Notes: generated by a model from the sequence alone, not told the origin. Shown: positions 16,589 to 25,763, numbered from the stretch's first letter. The stretch: DNA of 38,960 nt from an uncultured Bacteroidota bacterium (GCA_903831935.1 CAIKZP010000123.1:1-38960), one strand, 5' to 3'. Translations and numbers: made by a program.

Positions 16589-19081
16589 TTATTTGCTAGC
16601 TTTTATTATAGGACTATTTTTTACAGCAAATGCTGCCATTCCAATTAACAATCCCCATATTAAAAATGAGGCAATAGAAGAGGCTTTTTTAGCAGTGCTA
16701 ATAGAACTTGGTGCAAATTCAAATCGAATATTGTGTGCACCAGGATTAACCACTAATCCCCTTAGTACATAGTTGGTTTTAACTATTGGTGTTTCTTTGT
16801 CGTCTACAAAAGCTTTCCATCCTAAACGATAGTATACTTCACTAAATACTGCGAACTGTTTTTTGCTAGAATTACTTTTATACAACAATTCGTCATTCTT
16901 ATTCTCAACCAAACTAATACTAGCAGTACTATCAAATTGTAAATTATTTAAATCAGCAATTTGATCTTTTTCTTCAACAATAGCAGTATCCTTAGGATTA
17001 AAATTGCTTAAGCGTTTCATAACCGAAGCGGCATTTTTTTCAACCTGAATTCCTTTTACAAACCATACACTTCCTAATGCGCCTTTATTTGGAATAGTAT
17101 CATTTGCTATATTTCCAGAAATTACATATTTAGTATTCATCATGTCTATTGTAGGCATGCAATTTGGAAATTGGTACCATTGGTTCTCAATCAAGTCTTG
17201 ATAGATATTTAATTTGGCTGGGTTGTATCCACCAACAGTTTTGTGGTGATAGGCTATTAGTGCACCTCCATTAAAGGCATTTTGAATACCGTATCTAATG
17301 TCTAAAACCCTATAATCGCTTGTGTCTTTTTTCAAAGCAATATCTATAGGCGTTAAAGCAAATGCATTTTCATTTTCGGTTGCTTCTAAAAAATTATCGG
17401 GTTTTAAATATTTTACATTCACTTGAAATAAGTCAATCATGCTTAGTAGCCCAATACCCACTAAAAGAATTGTTTGATTGATGATTTTTTTAAAGGACAA
17501 TACCAATAAAGCTATAATCAATACTAGAAATACAATTAGTTTTAATAGATCACCTTCAATTAATGTTTTTCTATCTGTAGCAATTGCTTTCACTAAATCA
17601 TTAACAGGAACTTCAAATGCTGCTTTTTGATTGGCATCTGGAATTTGAGCTATTTGTGTAATTAAACGCTTTTCATTATCACTTCTAAAATCACTTGTAA
17701 AATAGATAGTCATTACACTTAAAAGAATAAACGCAAATACTATAAAACTTGGTTTATACTTTTCAAAAATATCCTTTAAACTTTTTTCGGATGCAATTGC
17801 TGCCATTCCGTACAAAGACATTATTCCTAGTAATAATGTAGGAATAATTAAAATCATACTTGGTGCTCTGAATTTATTATAAAGGGGTAAATGGTTTAGC
17901 ATGAAAACATTAAAGGATTCAAAAAAGGAGCCCCATGCCAATAGTAATGAAAAGCTAACTGCGGCTGCAATCCACCACCTGTGCTGGTTTGAAGAAACAG
18001 AAAATCCCATAATGGCAAACAAACAAATAATTAAACCCATATAAGGGGGGCCTGAAGTAAAGCCAATTCCTCCCCAATAAAATTGAATATAAGATTGCAA
18101 TTGTTGTGCAACTTGTGGTTGCATTTGTTGCAATGTTTCAATTGCTTTTGATTTTTCAGGTTCAATTACATTAGGATCACTAGAACCTCCATAAATATTT
18201 GGGAACATTAATACCAGTGCCTCCGATTTAAAAATACTATAACTTAATGCATAGTCTTTATTAAGTCCGGTGGCTGTTGTTTTGCTGTCTTTTGTAGTAA
18301 GTACACTTCCGCCGCGAATAGATTCTTTTCCATACTCATAAGTACTTATAAGCATGGGTGCATTAACCGCAATCCCTAAAGCGCCAGCAACTAAAGCCAA
18401 TCCAAAACTTGTAATAATTTGTTTGTATTGTTTTGCTTTTATCCACTGAATTAAAAAATATACCGACATGAAAAACACAATAATAATGCCGTAGTATGTT
18501 ATTTGTAAGTGATTGGCTTGAACAAATAAAGCGGTTGATATGGACACTAAAGTTGCACCCAATAAATATTTCTTTTTAAACAGCAATAAAATTGATCCTA
18601 TAAAAAATGGCAAATACCCAATTGCGTGCATTTTGGTCATATGCCCAACCGAAATAATAATTGGATTATACGTTGCATAACTATAGCCCAAAGCGCCAAT
18701 AATACTAATGATGGTATTGAATCCTAACACTTGTGCTAAAAAGTAAAAACAAAGGCTGGCTAAAAAGAATAAGCCAATTGGTTCGGGTAGCCTTAGTGTC
18801 ATTATTAAATCTAATGTACCAATGGTATAATCGTTTGCTGGAATACCCGTAATTTGGTAAGTGGGCATACCTCCAAACATATTCTTAGTCCAAAGAGGGG
18901 TATGTCCATATTTTGCTTTATATTCTAAAGCATCTTGCGCCATGCCTTTCCATTGTGTTACATCTGATTGTTGTAGCACTTTCCCTTCTAATGCAGGCCT
19001 ACAATAAATAATAGCTACTAATGCAAAAATAACAATAGCAATAAGGTGTGGTAAAGCAGACTTGAAATACGACTTCAACAT
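16589..19081 (-). CDS. YfhO family multi-pass membrane protein (GT-C-like)
   Basis: An 830-residue integral membrane protein. After the first helix (HLIAIVIFALVAIIYC) comes an extracytoplasmic loop with the acidic SDVTQW and the KNMFGGMPTYQ segment characteristic of YfhO homologues, then about a dozen helices up to residue 560, a long soluble part (about 570-790) and a last C-terminal helix. YfhO proteins resemble GT-C glycosyltransferases using lipid-linked sugars; in Bacillus and Listeria they act in teichoic-acid glycosylation. In a Gram-negative Bacteroidota the acceptor must differ and is unknown. It follows the GT4 gene (74 bases) and precedes a GT2 gene (7 bases), which suggests these three act together. 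Confidence 0.87.
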   Translation of the reverse strand: MLKSYFKSALPHLIAIVIFALVAIIYCRPALEGKVLQQSDVTQWKGMAQDALEYKAKYGHTPLWTKNMFGGMPTYQITGIPANDYTIGTLDLIMTLRLPEPIGLFFLASLCFYFLAQVLGFNTIISIIGALGYSYATYNPIIISVGHMTKMHAIGYLPFFIGSILLLFKKKYLLGATLVSISTALFVQANHLQITYYGIIIVFFMSVYFLIQWIKAKQYKQIITSFGLALVAGALGIAVNAPMLISTYEYGKESIRGGSVLTTKDSKTTATGLNKDYALSYSIFKSEALVLMFPNIYGGSSDPNVIEPEKSKAIETLQQMQPQVAQQLQSYIQFYWGGIGFTSGPPYMGLIICLFAIMGFSVSSNQHRWWIAAAVSFSLLLAWGSFFESFNVFMLNHLPLYNKFRAPSMILIIPTLLLGIMSLYGMAAIASEKSLKDIFEKYKPSFIVFAFILLSVMTIYFTSDFRSDNEKRLITQIAQIPDANQKAAFEVPVNDLVKAIATDRKTLIEGDLLKLIVFLVLIIALLVLSFKKIINQTILLVGIGLLSMIDLFQVNVKYLKPDNFLEATENENAFALTPIDIALKKDTSDYRVLDIRYGIQNAFNGGALIAYHHKTVGGYNPAKLNIYQDLIENQWYQFPNCMPTIDMMNTKYVISGNIANDTIPNKGALGSVWFVKGIQVEKNAASVMKRLSNFNPKDTAIVEEKDQIADLNNLQFDSTASISLVENKNDELLYKSNSSKKQFAVFSEVYYRLGWKAFVDDKETPIVKTNYVLRGLVVNPGAHNIRFEFAPSSISTAKKASSIASFLIWGLLIGMAAFAVKNSPIIKASK

Positions 19082-19155
19082 GTTTATTTATTTATAAGAA
19101 TAAAACTACAAAAAAAATGGGTTATATGGCAATTGGATTATAGTATAGAATGTTA

Positions 19156-20280
19156 TTACTTAATGGATTCTATTGCTTTATGCACAATATTGTTCCAATT
19201 AAAATCAGTAAAAAAAATAAGCGGGGTCTTATTGGTCAATTTATTTTTATAATCAACCATGGCTTGCGCAAAATGCTGCCAGTCGTAATCGGCAATTAAC
19301 TGAATCTTTTCCCCCGCATATTTGGTATCAATTCCTTTTGCCCCTGTTGTAGCAGAAATGATGTTTTGGTTATTAGATAAGGCTTCAACTAATTTTGTTT
19401 TCACGCCATTGCCTAAGGTTACAGGGTTTATAAAGCAATCTGTTCCTTTAAAATAGAGATTAATATCTGGCACAAATCCTTCATAGATTATTTGTGGGTA
19501 TTGAATAAGTACTTTTTCCCAACGCGCTGTAATTCTATTGCCACAAATAAAAATTCGATAGTTTAAATCTGTTTTATCTAGTCGGGGTATTATTTCATTG
19601 ATGATGATGCGGATAGCGTCGGTATTGGGCAAATAGTCAAGCGTCCCGTTAAATAAAAAAAGTTTGATTTTGTCATTTAATTGGTGCTTGTTTTGTAGCG
19701 ATTTTTTACAGGCCAAACGATCGGCATTACTAGGGGCTTCGGTATTATTTATTCCATACAATATAGTGGTACATTTTGAAGATTGTATTCCCCAATTTTC
19801 AATCATCCATTCTTGGTCTGAAGGAGAGGAGAACCATAAATACTGGGCTTTCCGGCATACCCATTTTTCGTAGAATAGGTAAATCCACCACCAACTTTTT
19901 TGCATGTCTCTAAAACGAAATGATTCAATATTATGCATGCGCAAAACCAGATTGGTTTTTGTGAACTTCTTTAAAATCAAACCTAACCAACCAAAATAGG
20001 AATGTTCAACAATAATGGTATTAATTTCCTTTGTTTTAATAATTTTAACCAAGCGGTAAATATAGCGGAGGTTTAATATTCCAATCCAATGGTTGTACAA
20101 AAAATTTTGGATATCAATTTTGTTATTGCCTAATGTAGTTACATTCTCTTTTGCAACAGCCAGTGTAATATTTGATTCATTAGATAAAGCGTCATAAAAT
20201 GAGGCAATACATTTCTGTCCACCCATTAGTGCTGGTAAAACACGGTAGGATATCAAGGCTAATACTGCCATTTTTTTCAT
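19156..20280 (-). CDS. Family 4-type (GT-B) glycosyltransferase
   Basis: A 374-residue retaining-type GT-B glycosyltransferase. The N-terminal half starts LALISYRVLPALMGGQKC, the usual acceptor-domain Gly loop, and contains LRMHNIESFRF. The C-terminal half begins FLFNGTLDYLPNTDAI and carries CFINPVTLGNGVKTKLVEAL, the nucleotide-sugar-binding region with the final conserved Glu. No membrane helix is present. ATG 20280 is chosen; ATG 20271 (Met-4) is possible. It is the first gene of a minus-strand group with YfhO and GT2, and diverges from the membrane-protein pair at 20334. Donor sugar unknown. Confidence 0.88.
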   Translation of the reverse strand: MKKMAVLALISYRVLPALMGGQKCIASFYDALSNESNITLAVAKENVTTLGNNKIDIQNFLYNHWIGILNLRYIYRLVKIIKTKEINTIIVEHSYFGWLGLILKKFTKTNLVLRMHNIESFRFRDMQKSWWWIYLFYEKWVCRKAQYLWFSSPSDQEWMIENWGIQSSKCTTILYGINNTEAPSNADRLACKKSLQNKHQLNDKIKLFLFNGTLDYLPNTDAIRIIINEIIPRLDKTDLNYRIFICGNRITARWEKVLIQYPQIIYEGFVPDINLYFKGTDCFINPVTLGNGVKTKLVEALSNNQNIISATTGAKGIDTKYAGEKIQLIADYDWQHFAQAMVDYKNKLTNKTPLIFFTDFNWNNIVHKAIESIK

Positions 20281-20333
20281 ACTTTCATTTTAAGCTATTA
20301 GCAAATTAATGCTATTTTGAATCAATTTTTTTT

Positions 20334-20618
20334 ATGCGGAAGCTTTTATTTCTAGAACGACTCACTTTAATAAGCAATATCTTATTTATTGTATGCCTAA
20401 TTATGCAAAGAACCCAAGATATTATACCTAGTCAAGATATTAAGGGCATCATTATCGTGTTGGGTTGGTTCTTGTCGCCGTTTCTTAACCTAACGGCGAA
20501 CATTTGGCTGGGTGTTTTGTTAGTGAAAAAGCAACCCAACCAAATACCTGTTTGGTTAGCAATAACCAATCTTTTGTTTTTATTTATTGAATTTTTTAAA
20601 CATTTCATATTAACCTAA
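20334..20618 (+). CDS. Small three-helix membrane protein, unknown function
   Basis: I do not recognise this 94-residue protein. It has three clear hydrophobic segments: LTLISNILFIVCLIM (about 10-24), GIIIVLGWFLSPFLNLTANI (about 38-57, continuing into LGVLLV) and WLAITNLLFLFIEFF (about 74-88), with few charged residues between them and no signal peptidase site. Its stop codon TAA overlaps the ATG of the YhhQ-type transporter gene by one base (TAATG), so the two are translationally coupled. This suggests, but does not prove, a partner or assembly role for the transporter. The intergenic region with the GT4 gene is only 53 bases and contains TATTTTG, a near match to the -7 element. Confidence 0.8.
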   Translation: MRKLLFLERLTLISNILFIVCLIMQRTQDIIPSQDIKGIIIVLGWFLSPFLNLTANIWLGVLLVKKQPNQIPVWLAITNLLFLFIEFFKHFILT

Positions 20619-21397
20619 TGATGCATTCTATTTTAAAAGACAAACCCACTAAACTCTTTATTAGTATTGCTGCTTTTTTTGTTGCCAATGCCTTAATTGC
20701 TGAATGTATTGGTGGTAAAATATTTTCCTTAGAAAAATTGTTTGGCGTTCCAGGCACTAACTTTAGTTTATTTGGACAGTCTGGATTGTCCTTTAATTTA
20801 ACTTGTGGTGTATTACTTTGGCCTTTAGAATTTATTATTACAGATATAGTGAATGAATATTATGGACCCAAAGCTGTTAGGCGTATAAGTTTTATTGCTA
20901 TTGCACTAATTTCTTATGCGTTTATTATGTTTTATTTTGCCATGAAAATTCCTCCTGCAGACTTTTGGATAGGTTCTAAAACCAATGCAGGAATAGCAGA
21001 TATGCAGGTGGCTTTTGGCGGTATTTTTGGCCAAGGCATGTGGATTATTTTAGGAAGTTTAACCGCCTTTTTGGTTAGCCAAATTGTAGACGTAACTGTG
21101 TTTCATAAAATCAAAGAAATAACCGGAGAAAAATGGGTTTGGTTGCGTGCAACTGGCTCTACGGTTGTGTCTCAGCTAATTGATAGTTTTGTGGTTTTAT
21201 TTATTGCGTTTAAAATTGGCAACGACTGGAGTTGGCAATTGGTGTTGGCAATATGCCTTGTGAACTATGCCTATAAATTTACCATAGCCATTGTATTAAC
21301 CCCTTTAATTTATTTGATTGAAAAATGGATTGAAAATTATTTGGGGCATGAGACTGCTAAAAAAATGAAATTAGCAGCCATGGGAAAGGATCAATAA
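20618..21397 (+). CDS. Queuosine precursor transporter, YhhQ/VUT family
   Basis: A 259-residue membrane protein with about six helices. FFVANALIAECIGGKIF, LTCGVLLWPLEFIITDIVNEYYG and AFLVSQIVDVTVFHKIK are typical of the YhhQ (vitamin uptake transporter) family, which in E. coli imports preQ0/preQ1 for queuosine modification of tRNA. The C-terminal part has WLRATGSTVVSQLIDSF, another hallmark. ATGATG offers starts at 20618 and 20621; the first overlaps the upstream stop. I looked for a preQ1 riboswitch before the upstream small gene and saw none. The specificity for queuine-type bases is inferred from the family. Confidence 0.88.
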   Translation: MMHSILKDKPTKLFISIAAFFVANALIAECIGGKIFSLEKLFGVPGTNFSLFGQSGLSFNLTCGVLLWPLEFIITDIVNEYYGPKAVRRISFIAIALISYAFIMFYFAMKIPPADFWIGSKTNAGIADMQVAFGGIFGQGMWIILGSLTAFLVSQIVDVTVFHKIKEITGEKWVWLRATGSTVVSQLIDSFVVLFIAFKIGNDWSWQLVLAICLVNYAYKFTIAIVLTPLIYLIEKWIENYLGHETAKKMKLAAMGKDQ

Positions 21398-21432
21398 TAT
21401 TCACTAATATAACTGCTGAGTTAAAAAGCTAT

Positions 21433-21921
21433 TTACAAAGAATTGTGCTTCTTACCGTTTGCACCCATTTTTGTTTTGAGCAATTGAATCACCACTTTGT
21501 CTATAGGTAAAGACATGTCGTTTTCTGTTAGGTCATTCCAATGAATCCAACGAAATACTTCTGCTGTTTGGGTATTGTCAGCAATTTGATTGGGTTTAAA
21601 ATCAAATGGAATGGTTTTTGTTTCTAAATTAATAGGCCCATTTGCTGTTACTGCATAGTAAATCGAAATGATTTGGTCTATATTGTTGAAGGCAGATATT
21701 TGAAAAAAATCGGTAGTGTAAATATGCTCGCCAATAGTTACGTCTAAACTAGTTTCTTCTAGGAATTCGCGTTTTAAACAGTCTCTAGTTCCTTCTCCTA
21801 TTTCTAATCCACCACCTGGTAATTTGGTAAAAAAATTTCCACGAATAAATTCATCTGCAACCAATAATCGGTGTTGCTCATCAAACAAAATGCCATAAAC
21901 TCGAACATTAAAAAGTGCCAT
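21433..21921 (-). CDS. Nudix hydrolase
   Basis: A 162-residue pyrophosphohydrolase. The Nudix box lies at residues 37-59: GGLEIGE followed seven residues later by REFLEETSL; the catalytic REFLEE is intact, with Ser in place of the usual Gly near the end. The substrate (a nucleotide, nucleotide sugar or other nucleoside diphosphate derivative) cannot be predicted. It lies 24 bases after dapF in a minus-strand group with a nucleoside phosphorylase. The last residues GANGKKHNSL are basic and probably disordered. Confidence 0.88.
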   Translation of the reverse strand: MALFNVRVYGILFDEQHRLLVADEFIRGNFFTKLPGGGLEIGEGTRDCLKREFLEETSLDVTIGEHIYTTDFFQISAFNNIDQIISIYYAVTANGPINLETKTIPFDFKPNQIADNTQTAEVFRWIHWNDLTENDMSLPIDKVVIQLLKTKMGANGKKHNSL

Positions 21922-21945
21922 TGGTAATGATTTTATTGCAATTGA

Positions 21946-22734
21946 TTAAATATTAATGACTCCTTTAAATACAAATTCAGCAGGGCCGCAAAGCCAGATA
22001 TTTGAAAAATTGTCTTCGCCATTTTTTTCGAATTCTACCGCCAAGTGTCCGCCCTTGGTTTGCACTTCAATTCTATTAAATCCATTTTCATTGTGGGCAA
22101 ATACCAATGCTGCCGCAGTAACGCCAGTGCCACAACTAAAAGTTTCATCTTCTACACCTCTTTCATAGGTTCGAACAATAATTTTATTGTCGGTAGTTTC
22201 TACAAAATTCACATTAATGCCTTTTTCTTGAAACTGTTTGCTGTAACGTATTTCCTGGCCTTGTTGAAATACATTGGTATCCATCACATGTTCAACTTGT
22301 TTTACAAAATGGGGCGAACCTGTATTTAATACTGCATCGCCATGATAGTCTTCAATTTTATCAACGTCTAGCATTTTTAAATGCACCCATCCGTGTTCGC
22401 CTATTTCTGCTAGGTGTTCTCCATCTACAGCCATAAATCGAAAACTTGTTTGGTTTATGCCTTGGTCTTTTGCAAATTGCACCAAACACCTGCCACCATT
22501 GCCACACATGCTACTTTGTCGGCCATCGGAATTATAATATTTCATTTCAAAATCATATCCTTCCAAACTATTCAATAACATGAGCCCATCAGCGCCAATA
22601 CCAAATCGTCTATCACAAATATGCTTTACTTGCGCTTCAGATAAATTAATATTTCCTGCTCGGTTATCCATAATAACAAAGTCATTTCCTGTTCCTTGGT
22701 ATTTAAAAAAATCAAGTGCCATAGTGCTTGCCAT
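21946..22734 (-). CDS. dapF: Diaminopimelate epimerase
   Basis: Interconverts LL- and meso-diaminopimelate for lysine and peptidoglycan synthesis without cofactor, using two Cys. FFKYQGTGNDFVIMDN is the standard N-terminus; Cys77 in SSMCGNGGRC and Cys201 in TFSCGTGV are the catalytic pair. The protein has 262 residues from the ATG at 22734, which overlaps the upstream stop by one base (TAATG). ATG 22722 (Met-5) gives a more typical start and is an alternative. The overlap indicates translational coupling to the nucleoside phosphorylase gene, with no evident metabolic link. Confidence 0.95.
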   Translation of the reverse strand: MASTMALDFFKYQGTGNDFVIMDNRAGNINLSEAQVKHICDRRFGIGADGLMLLNSLEGYDFEMKYYNSDGRQSSMCGNGGRCLVQFAKDQGINQTSFRFMAVDGEHLAEIGEHGWVHLKMLDVDKIEDYHGDAVLNTGSPHFVKQVEHVMDTNVFQQGQEIRYSKQFQEKGINVNFVETTDNKIIVRTYERGVEDETFSCGTGVTAAALVFAHNENGFNRIEVQTKGGHLAVEFEKNGEDNFSNIWLCGPAEFVFKGVINI

Positions 22735-23615
22735 TAAATATTATTTTCTACAATTGTTGCTAGTGCTTTTATGATTAAATTTTCTACCGCTGCTCCGCCA
22801 TCTTTGCTAAATTCTTTTGTGATTCTGTTGGCAACAATAGCATTCAAACTTAAACTATTATGCCCAAGTAATCTTCCTAAACCATACATAGCACTCGTTT
22901 CCATTTCAAAATTGGTAATCCGATGATTGCCATATCTAAATCCAGTAAAACGATCAATTAAATCAGGATTAGCCAAGCCTAAACGAAGCACCCTTCCTTG
23001 AGGACCATAAAATCCAGGAGAGGTAACCGTAATGCCTTGGTGGAATCCTGTTACAAAATGTTTTAAAACACTTGTACTTGCTGCAGCAATATAGGGTGAA
23101 GCATGTTTGTTGTCTAATTGTGTGTGTGCAACAAATTCGCGTAGTAAATAATTTTCTTCTTCATTATTTTTTTGTCTATAAAAATTAAGCAAATTGTCTA
23201 TGCCTAATCCATGTGTACTTGCCACAAAACTATCTACCGGAATATCTGCTTGTAATGAGCCCGAAGTACCAAAACGTATAATGGTTAACGGAGTTAGTGT
23301 TGGCTTAATGGTTCTGCTTTCAAAATCAATATTTACTAATGCATCTAGTTCATTAAATACAATATCAATATTATCAGTACCAATGCCAGTAGAAACAACA
23401 GATAGTCGCTTAGAGCCAATAGTTCCTGTATGGGTAATAAATTCTCGGTGCTGAAACTGGCTCTCTATATGATCGAAATGTTTACTTACTGCGGCAACTC
23501 GGTCTGGATCGCCCACTGTAATAATGGTACTAGCCAATTCCTCGGGGCGAAGGTTTAAATGGTATACTGCACCACGACTATTGATAATTAATTCACTTTC
23601 TGCAATCCGGTTCAT
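22734..23615 (-). CDS. Nucleoside phosphorylase, uridine phosphorylase-like
   Basis: A 293-residue member of the PNP/UDP phosphorylase family that splits nucleosides with phosphate. TIITVGDPDRVAAVSKHF contains the phosphate-binding Asp/Arg loop; VVSTGIGTDNIDIVFNEL, IIRFGTSGSLQ and NFEMETSAMYGL (the Met-Glu ribose-binding motif) follow in the expected order. The phosphate loop makes a phosphorylase more likely than a hydrolase, so I do not call it futalosine hydrolase despite mqnA in this window. Uridine is the best-guess substrate. It heads a minus-strand group with dapF and the Nudix gene; its start is 125 bases from the divergent tRNA-Cys. Confidence 0.87.
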   Translation of the reverse strand: MNRIAESELIINSRGAVYHLNLRPEELASTIITVGDPDRVAAVSKHFDHIESQFQHREFITHTGTIGSKRLSVVSTGIGTDNIDIVFNELDALVNIDFESRTIKPTLTPLTIIRFGTSGSLQADIPVDSFVASTHGLGIDNLLNFYRQKNNEEENYLLREFVAHTQLDNKHASPYIAAASTSVLKHFVTGFHQGITVTSPGFYGPQGRVLRLGLANPDLIDRFTGFRYGNHRITNFEMETSAMYGLGRLLGHNSLSLNAIVANRITKEFSKDGGAAVENLIIKALATIVENNI

Positions 23616-23740
23616 ATAGTAAGATTAGACAACAAATTTCGGGTTTTAAGATTTAGAATTTTAATTTTCCTTTGTTTACTATATTTTCGCAGTCGCTTAC
23701 TTGAAAAAGGAGGTAGATTTACCCTTTAAAAGTAAGAATT

Positions 23741-23811
23741 GGTCTTGTGGCCGAGTGGCTAGGCAGAGCTCTGCAAAAGCTTCCACAGCGGTTCGAATCC
23801 GCTCGAGACCT
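23741..23811 (+). tRNA. tRNA-Cys (GCA)
   Basis: A 71-base cloverleaf: acceptor GGTCTTG/CGAGACC (one G-T pair), D arm GCC...GGC, anticodon arm GAGCT CTGCAAA AGCTT with anticodon GCA, T arm AGCGG TTCGAAT CCGCT, and U as discriminator, the usual Cys identity base. CCA is not encoded. Confidence 0.93.
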
Positions 23812-23818
23812 CCTAAAT

Positions 23819-23850
23819 AAGGATTACATTGCTGTAGTCCTTATTTTTTT
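23819..23850 (+). terminator. Rho-independent terminator after tRNA-Cys
   Basis: AAGGATTACA (23819-23828) pairs with TGTAGTCCTT (23833-23842), with one G-U pair and a four-base loop, followed by A and at least seven T. Confidence 0.8.
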
Positions 23851-23878
23851 GCCCTATCTAAATTTAGTAGTCAAGTTT

Positions 23879-24274
23879 ATGAAATACACCCAAATAATTG
23901 GCTTAATTGCCGCTTTAGCCTTGATTTTCATCTGTTTTATCCCTTGGGTATACATTCCCTCTTTGCAGGTTTATTTGAGTGGGATAAATGGAAAAGCCAG
24001 CCTAGAACTCAATTTTGGTAGCCAGGTAAAATCGCATGGATTTTTAGTGCTTTTAATGGGAGTTTGTTTTTTGGTACCCAGGGTTTGGGCAAAAAGGCTG
24101 AATGTGTTTCTTGGCGCCATCAACTTATCATGGGCTTTTAAAAACTTCATCATTTTTTCAATGTGCCGCGCCGGTGACTGCCCCGAAAAGCAAATAGGCC
24201 TTTATTTATTAATTGTTTTCTCTGTTATTTTATTAGTTGCGAGTCTATTTCCTAAATTAGCATTAAAGAAATAA
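23879..24274 (+). CDS. Four-helix membrane protein, unknown function
   Basis: A 131-residue protein with four hydrophobic segments: QIIGLIAALALIFICFIPWV (about 5-24), FLVLLMGVCFLVPRVW (about 55-70), a weaker third (LNVFLGAINLSWAFKNFIIF, about 74-93) and LYLLIVFSVILLVASLF (about 107-123). A soluble loop with YLSGINGKASLELNFG lies between helices 1 and 2, and CRAGDCPE forms a Cys pair that could be a disulfide on the outer side. I know similar small proteins from Chitinophagaceae but no function. I start at ATG 23879; the frame is open further upstream but that reading runs through the tRNA-Cys and its terminator. It ends 19 bases from the convergent rocD gene. Confidence 0.75.
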   Translation: MKYTQIIGLIAALALIFICFIPWVYIPSLQVYLSGINGKASLELNFGSQVKSHGFLVLLMGVCFLVPRVWAKRLNVFLGAINLSWAFKNFIIFSMCRAGDCPEKQIGLYLLIVFSVILLVASLFPKLALKK

Positions 24275-24293
24275 ACCCGCAAACTGCTAACCA

Positions 24294-25526
24294 TTATCCA
24301 ATGCTAAGTAATGAATGATGGATAATATCTACCGATTCAAGAATTTGTGTTTTAGTAATAATTAATGGGGGAGCGAATCTAATTTTATCGCCATGCGTTG
24401 GTTTGGCTAATAATCCATTTTCTTTTAGTGCCAAACAAAGATCCCAAGAAGCGTCTGGATTTTCGTGTTGAATAACAATTGCATTCAGCAAGCCTTTTCC
24501 ACGAATAGTTGTAATTAAAGGCGAATTTAGTTTGGCTAATTCGTTGCGAAATAATTCACCCATTATAGTGGCATTCTCCGCCATATTTTCATCTTTCAAA
24601 ACTTGTAATGAAGCCATTGCAACTGCACATGCCAAAGGGTTTCCGCCATAGGTAGAACCATGTTCACCTGGATGAATATTCATCATTATATGATTGTCTG
24701 CTAACACTGCAGAAACGGGCAGCGTTCCACCACTAAGGGCTTTTCCTAAAATTAAAATATCGGGCCGCACGCCTTCGTGATCGCAAGCCAGCATTTTACC
24801 AGTGCGCGCCAATCCTGTTTGAATTTCATCGGCAATAAACAAAACATTGTATTGGTTGCAAAGTTTTCTAACGCCAGTTAAATAGCCTTCATTGGGTAGT
24901 ACAACGCCTGCCTCACCTTGTATTGGCTCAACCATAAAAGCAGCCACATTGCCGTCTTGTAATGCTTTTTCTAGTGCAATTAAATCGTTGTATGGAACCA
25001 ATTCAAATCCTGGCATAAACGGACCAAAACCTTTGTAACTACTAGGATCTGTTGACGATGAAATAGCAGCCAATGTGCGTCCCCAAAAATTGCCTTCTGC
25101 AAAAATTATTTTGGCTTGATTTTCTGGTACATTTTTTTTGGTGTAGGCCCAACGTCTTGCCAATTTAATAGCCGTTTCGCCACCTTCAACACCAGTGTTC
25201 ATTGGTAACACTTTATCATACCCAAAATACTGTGTAATAAATTTCGAATATTCGCCTAGTAAATTATTATGAAAAGCCCTAGAAGTAAGGGTTAATTGCT
25301 GTGCTTGTTTTACTAGTGCAGCAATAATGGTAGGATGGCAGTGTCCTTGGTTTACAGCCGAATAGCCGCTTAAAAAATCATAGTATTTTTTGCCATCAAC
25401 ATCGTATAAAAAAACACCTTCGCCTCTTTCTAAAACAACAGGTAATGGATGGTAATTGTGTGCGCCAAATTGGTCTTCGGTAGCTAAATATGCAGCAGCG
25501 CGCTCAGACAATGCAGAGTGGTTCAT
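24294..25526 (-). CDS. rocD: Ornithine aminotransferase
   Basis: A 410-residue class III PLP aminotransferase moving the delta-amino group of ornithine to 2-oxoglutarate, giving glutamate semialdehyde (proline/arginine catabolism). The N-terminal [18 protein letters not shown] is diagnostic for ornithine aminotransferase. [18 protein letters not shown] binds the cofactor phosphate, [15 protein letters not shown] holds the ring-contacting Asp (DEIQ 233-236), and [11 protein letters not shown] holds the Schiff-base Lys262. [11 protein letters not shown] closes the active site in the dimer. Length and start are normal. It is transcribed alone, convergent with the preceding membrane-protein gene. 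Confidence 0.94.
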   Translation of the reverse strand: MNHSALSERAAAYLATEDQFGAHNYHPLPVVLERGEGVFLYDVDGKKYYDFLSGYSAVNQGHCHPTIIAALVKQAQQLTLTSRAFHNNLLGEYSKFITQYFGYDKVLPMNTGVEGGETAIKLARRWAYTKKNVPENQAKIIFAEGNFWGRTLAAISSSTDPSSYKGFGPFMPGFELVPYNDLIALEKALQDGNVAAFMVEPIQGEAGVVLPNEGYLTGVRKLCNQYNVLFIADEIQTGLARTGKMLACDHEGVRPDILILGKALSGGTLPVSAVLADNHIMMNIHPGEHGSTYGGNPLACAVAMASLQVLKDENMAENATIMGELFRNELAKLNSPLITTIRGKGLLNAIVIQHENPDASWDLCLALKENGLLAKPTHGDKIRFAPPLIITKTQILESVDIIHHSLLSIG

Positions 25527-25763
25527 GAAAGTTCAATTAAAAATTAAGTATTGCAAGAAAAGGCCATCAAAAAACTACCTACAAGGTCAAGTGCATTTGA
25601 CTATTTTTCGCCAATCCTTCTAGTGAAAAGAAGTATCAGCAACAAGGATGATCGAGAAAATCAAGATTAAGCTGTAAGAAATGCATAATGATAAATTCGG
25701 TGCCAAGTTACGATTTCTATGGCATTATGTAAACATCCCCTTATTTTCGTACAAATTATCAGT

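Noticed and set aside
16581..16772. Plus-strand frame of 63 codons
   Set aside because: It is antisense to the 3' end of the YfhO-like gene and has no promoter or recognisable domain.
20281..20333. preQ1 riboswitch before the YhhQ unit
   Set aside because: The 53-base leader has no AGAGGTT-type stem or the A-rich tail needed for a preQ1-I fold.
22734..23615. Futalosine hydrolase (mqnB)
   Set aside because: The GDPDR phosphate-binding loop points to a uridine phosphorylase-like enzyme rather than a hydrolase.
23707..23714. GGAGG Shine-Dalgarno-like sequence
   Set aside because: It lies upstream of tRNA-Cys with no start codon following in a supported frame; it is probably chance or tRNA leader.
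23747..23878. Upstream extension of the membrane protein gene at 23879
   Set aside because: This part of the frame lies in tRNA-Cys and its terminator; the hydrophobic protein begins naturally at ATG 23879.
25527..25718. Possible small RNA or short peptide gene
   Set aside because: TATTTTTC near 25600 resembles a -7 element, but no hairpin terminator follows and the only short frames are under ten codons.
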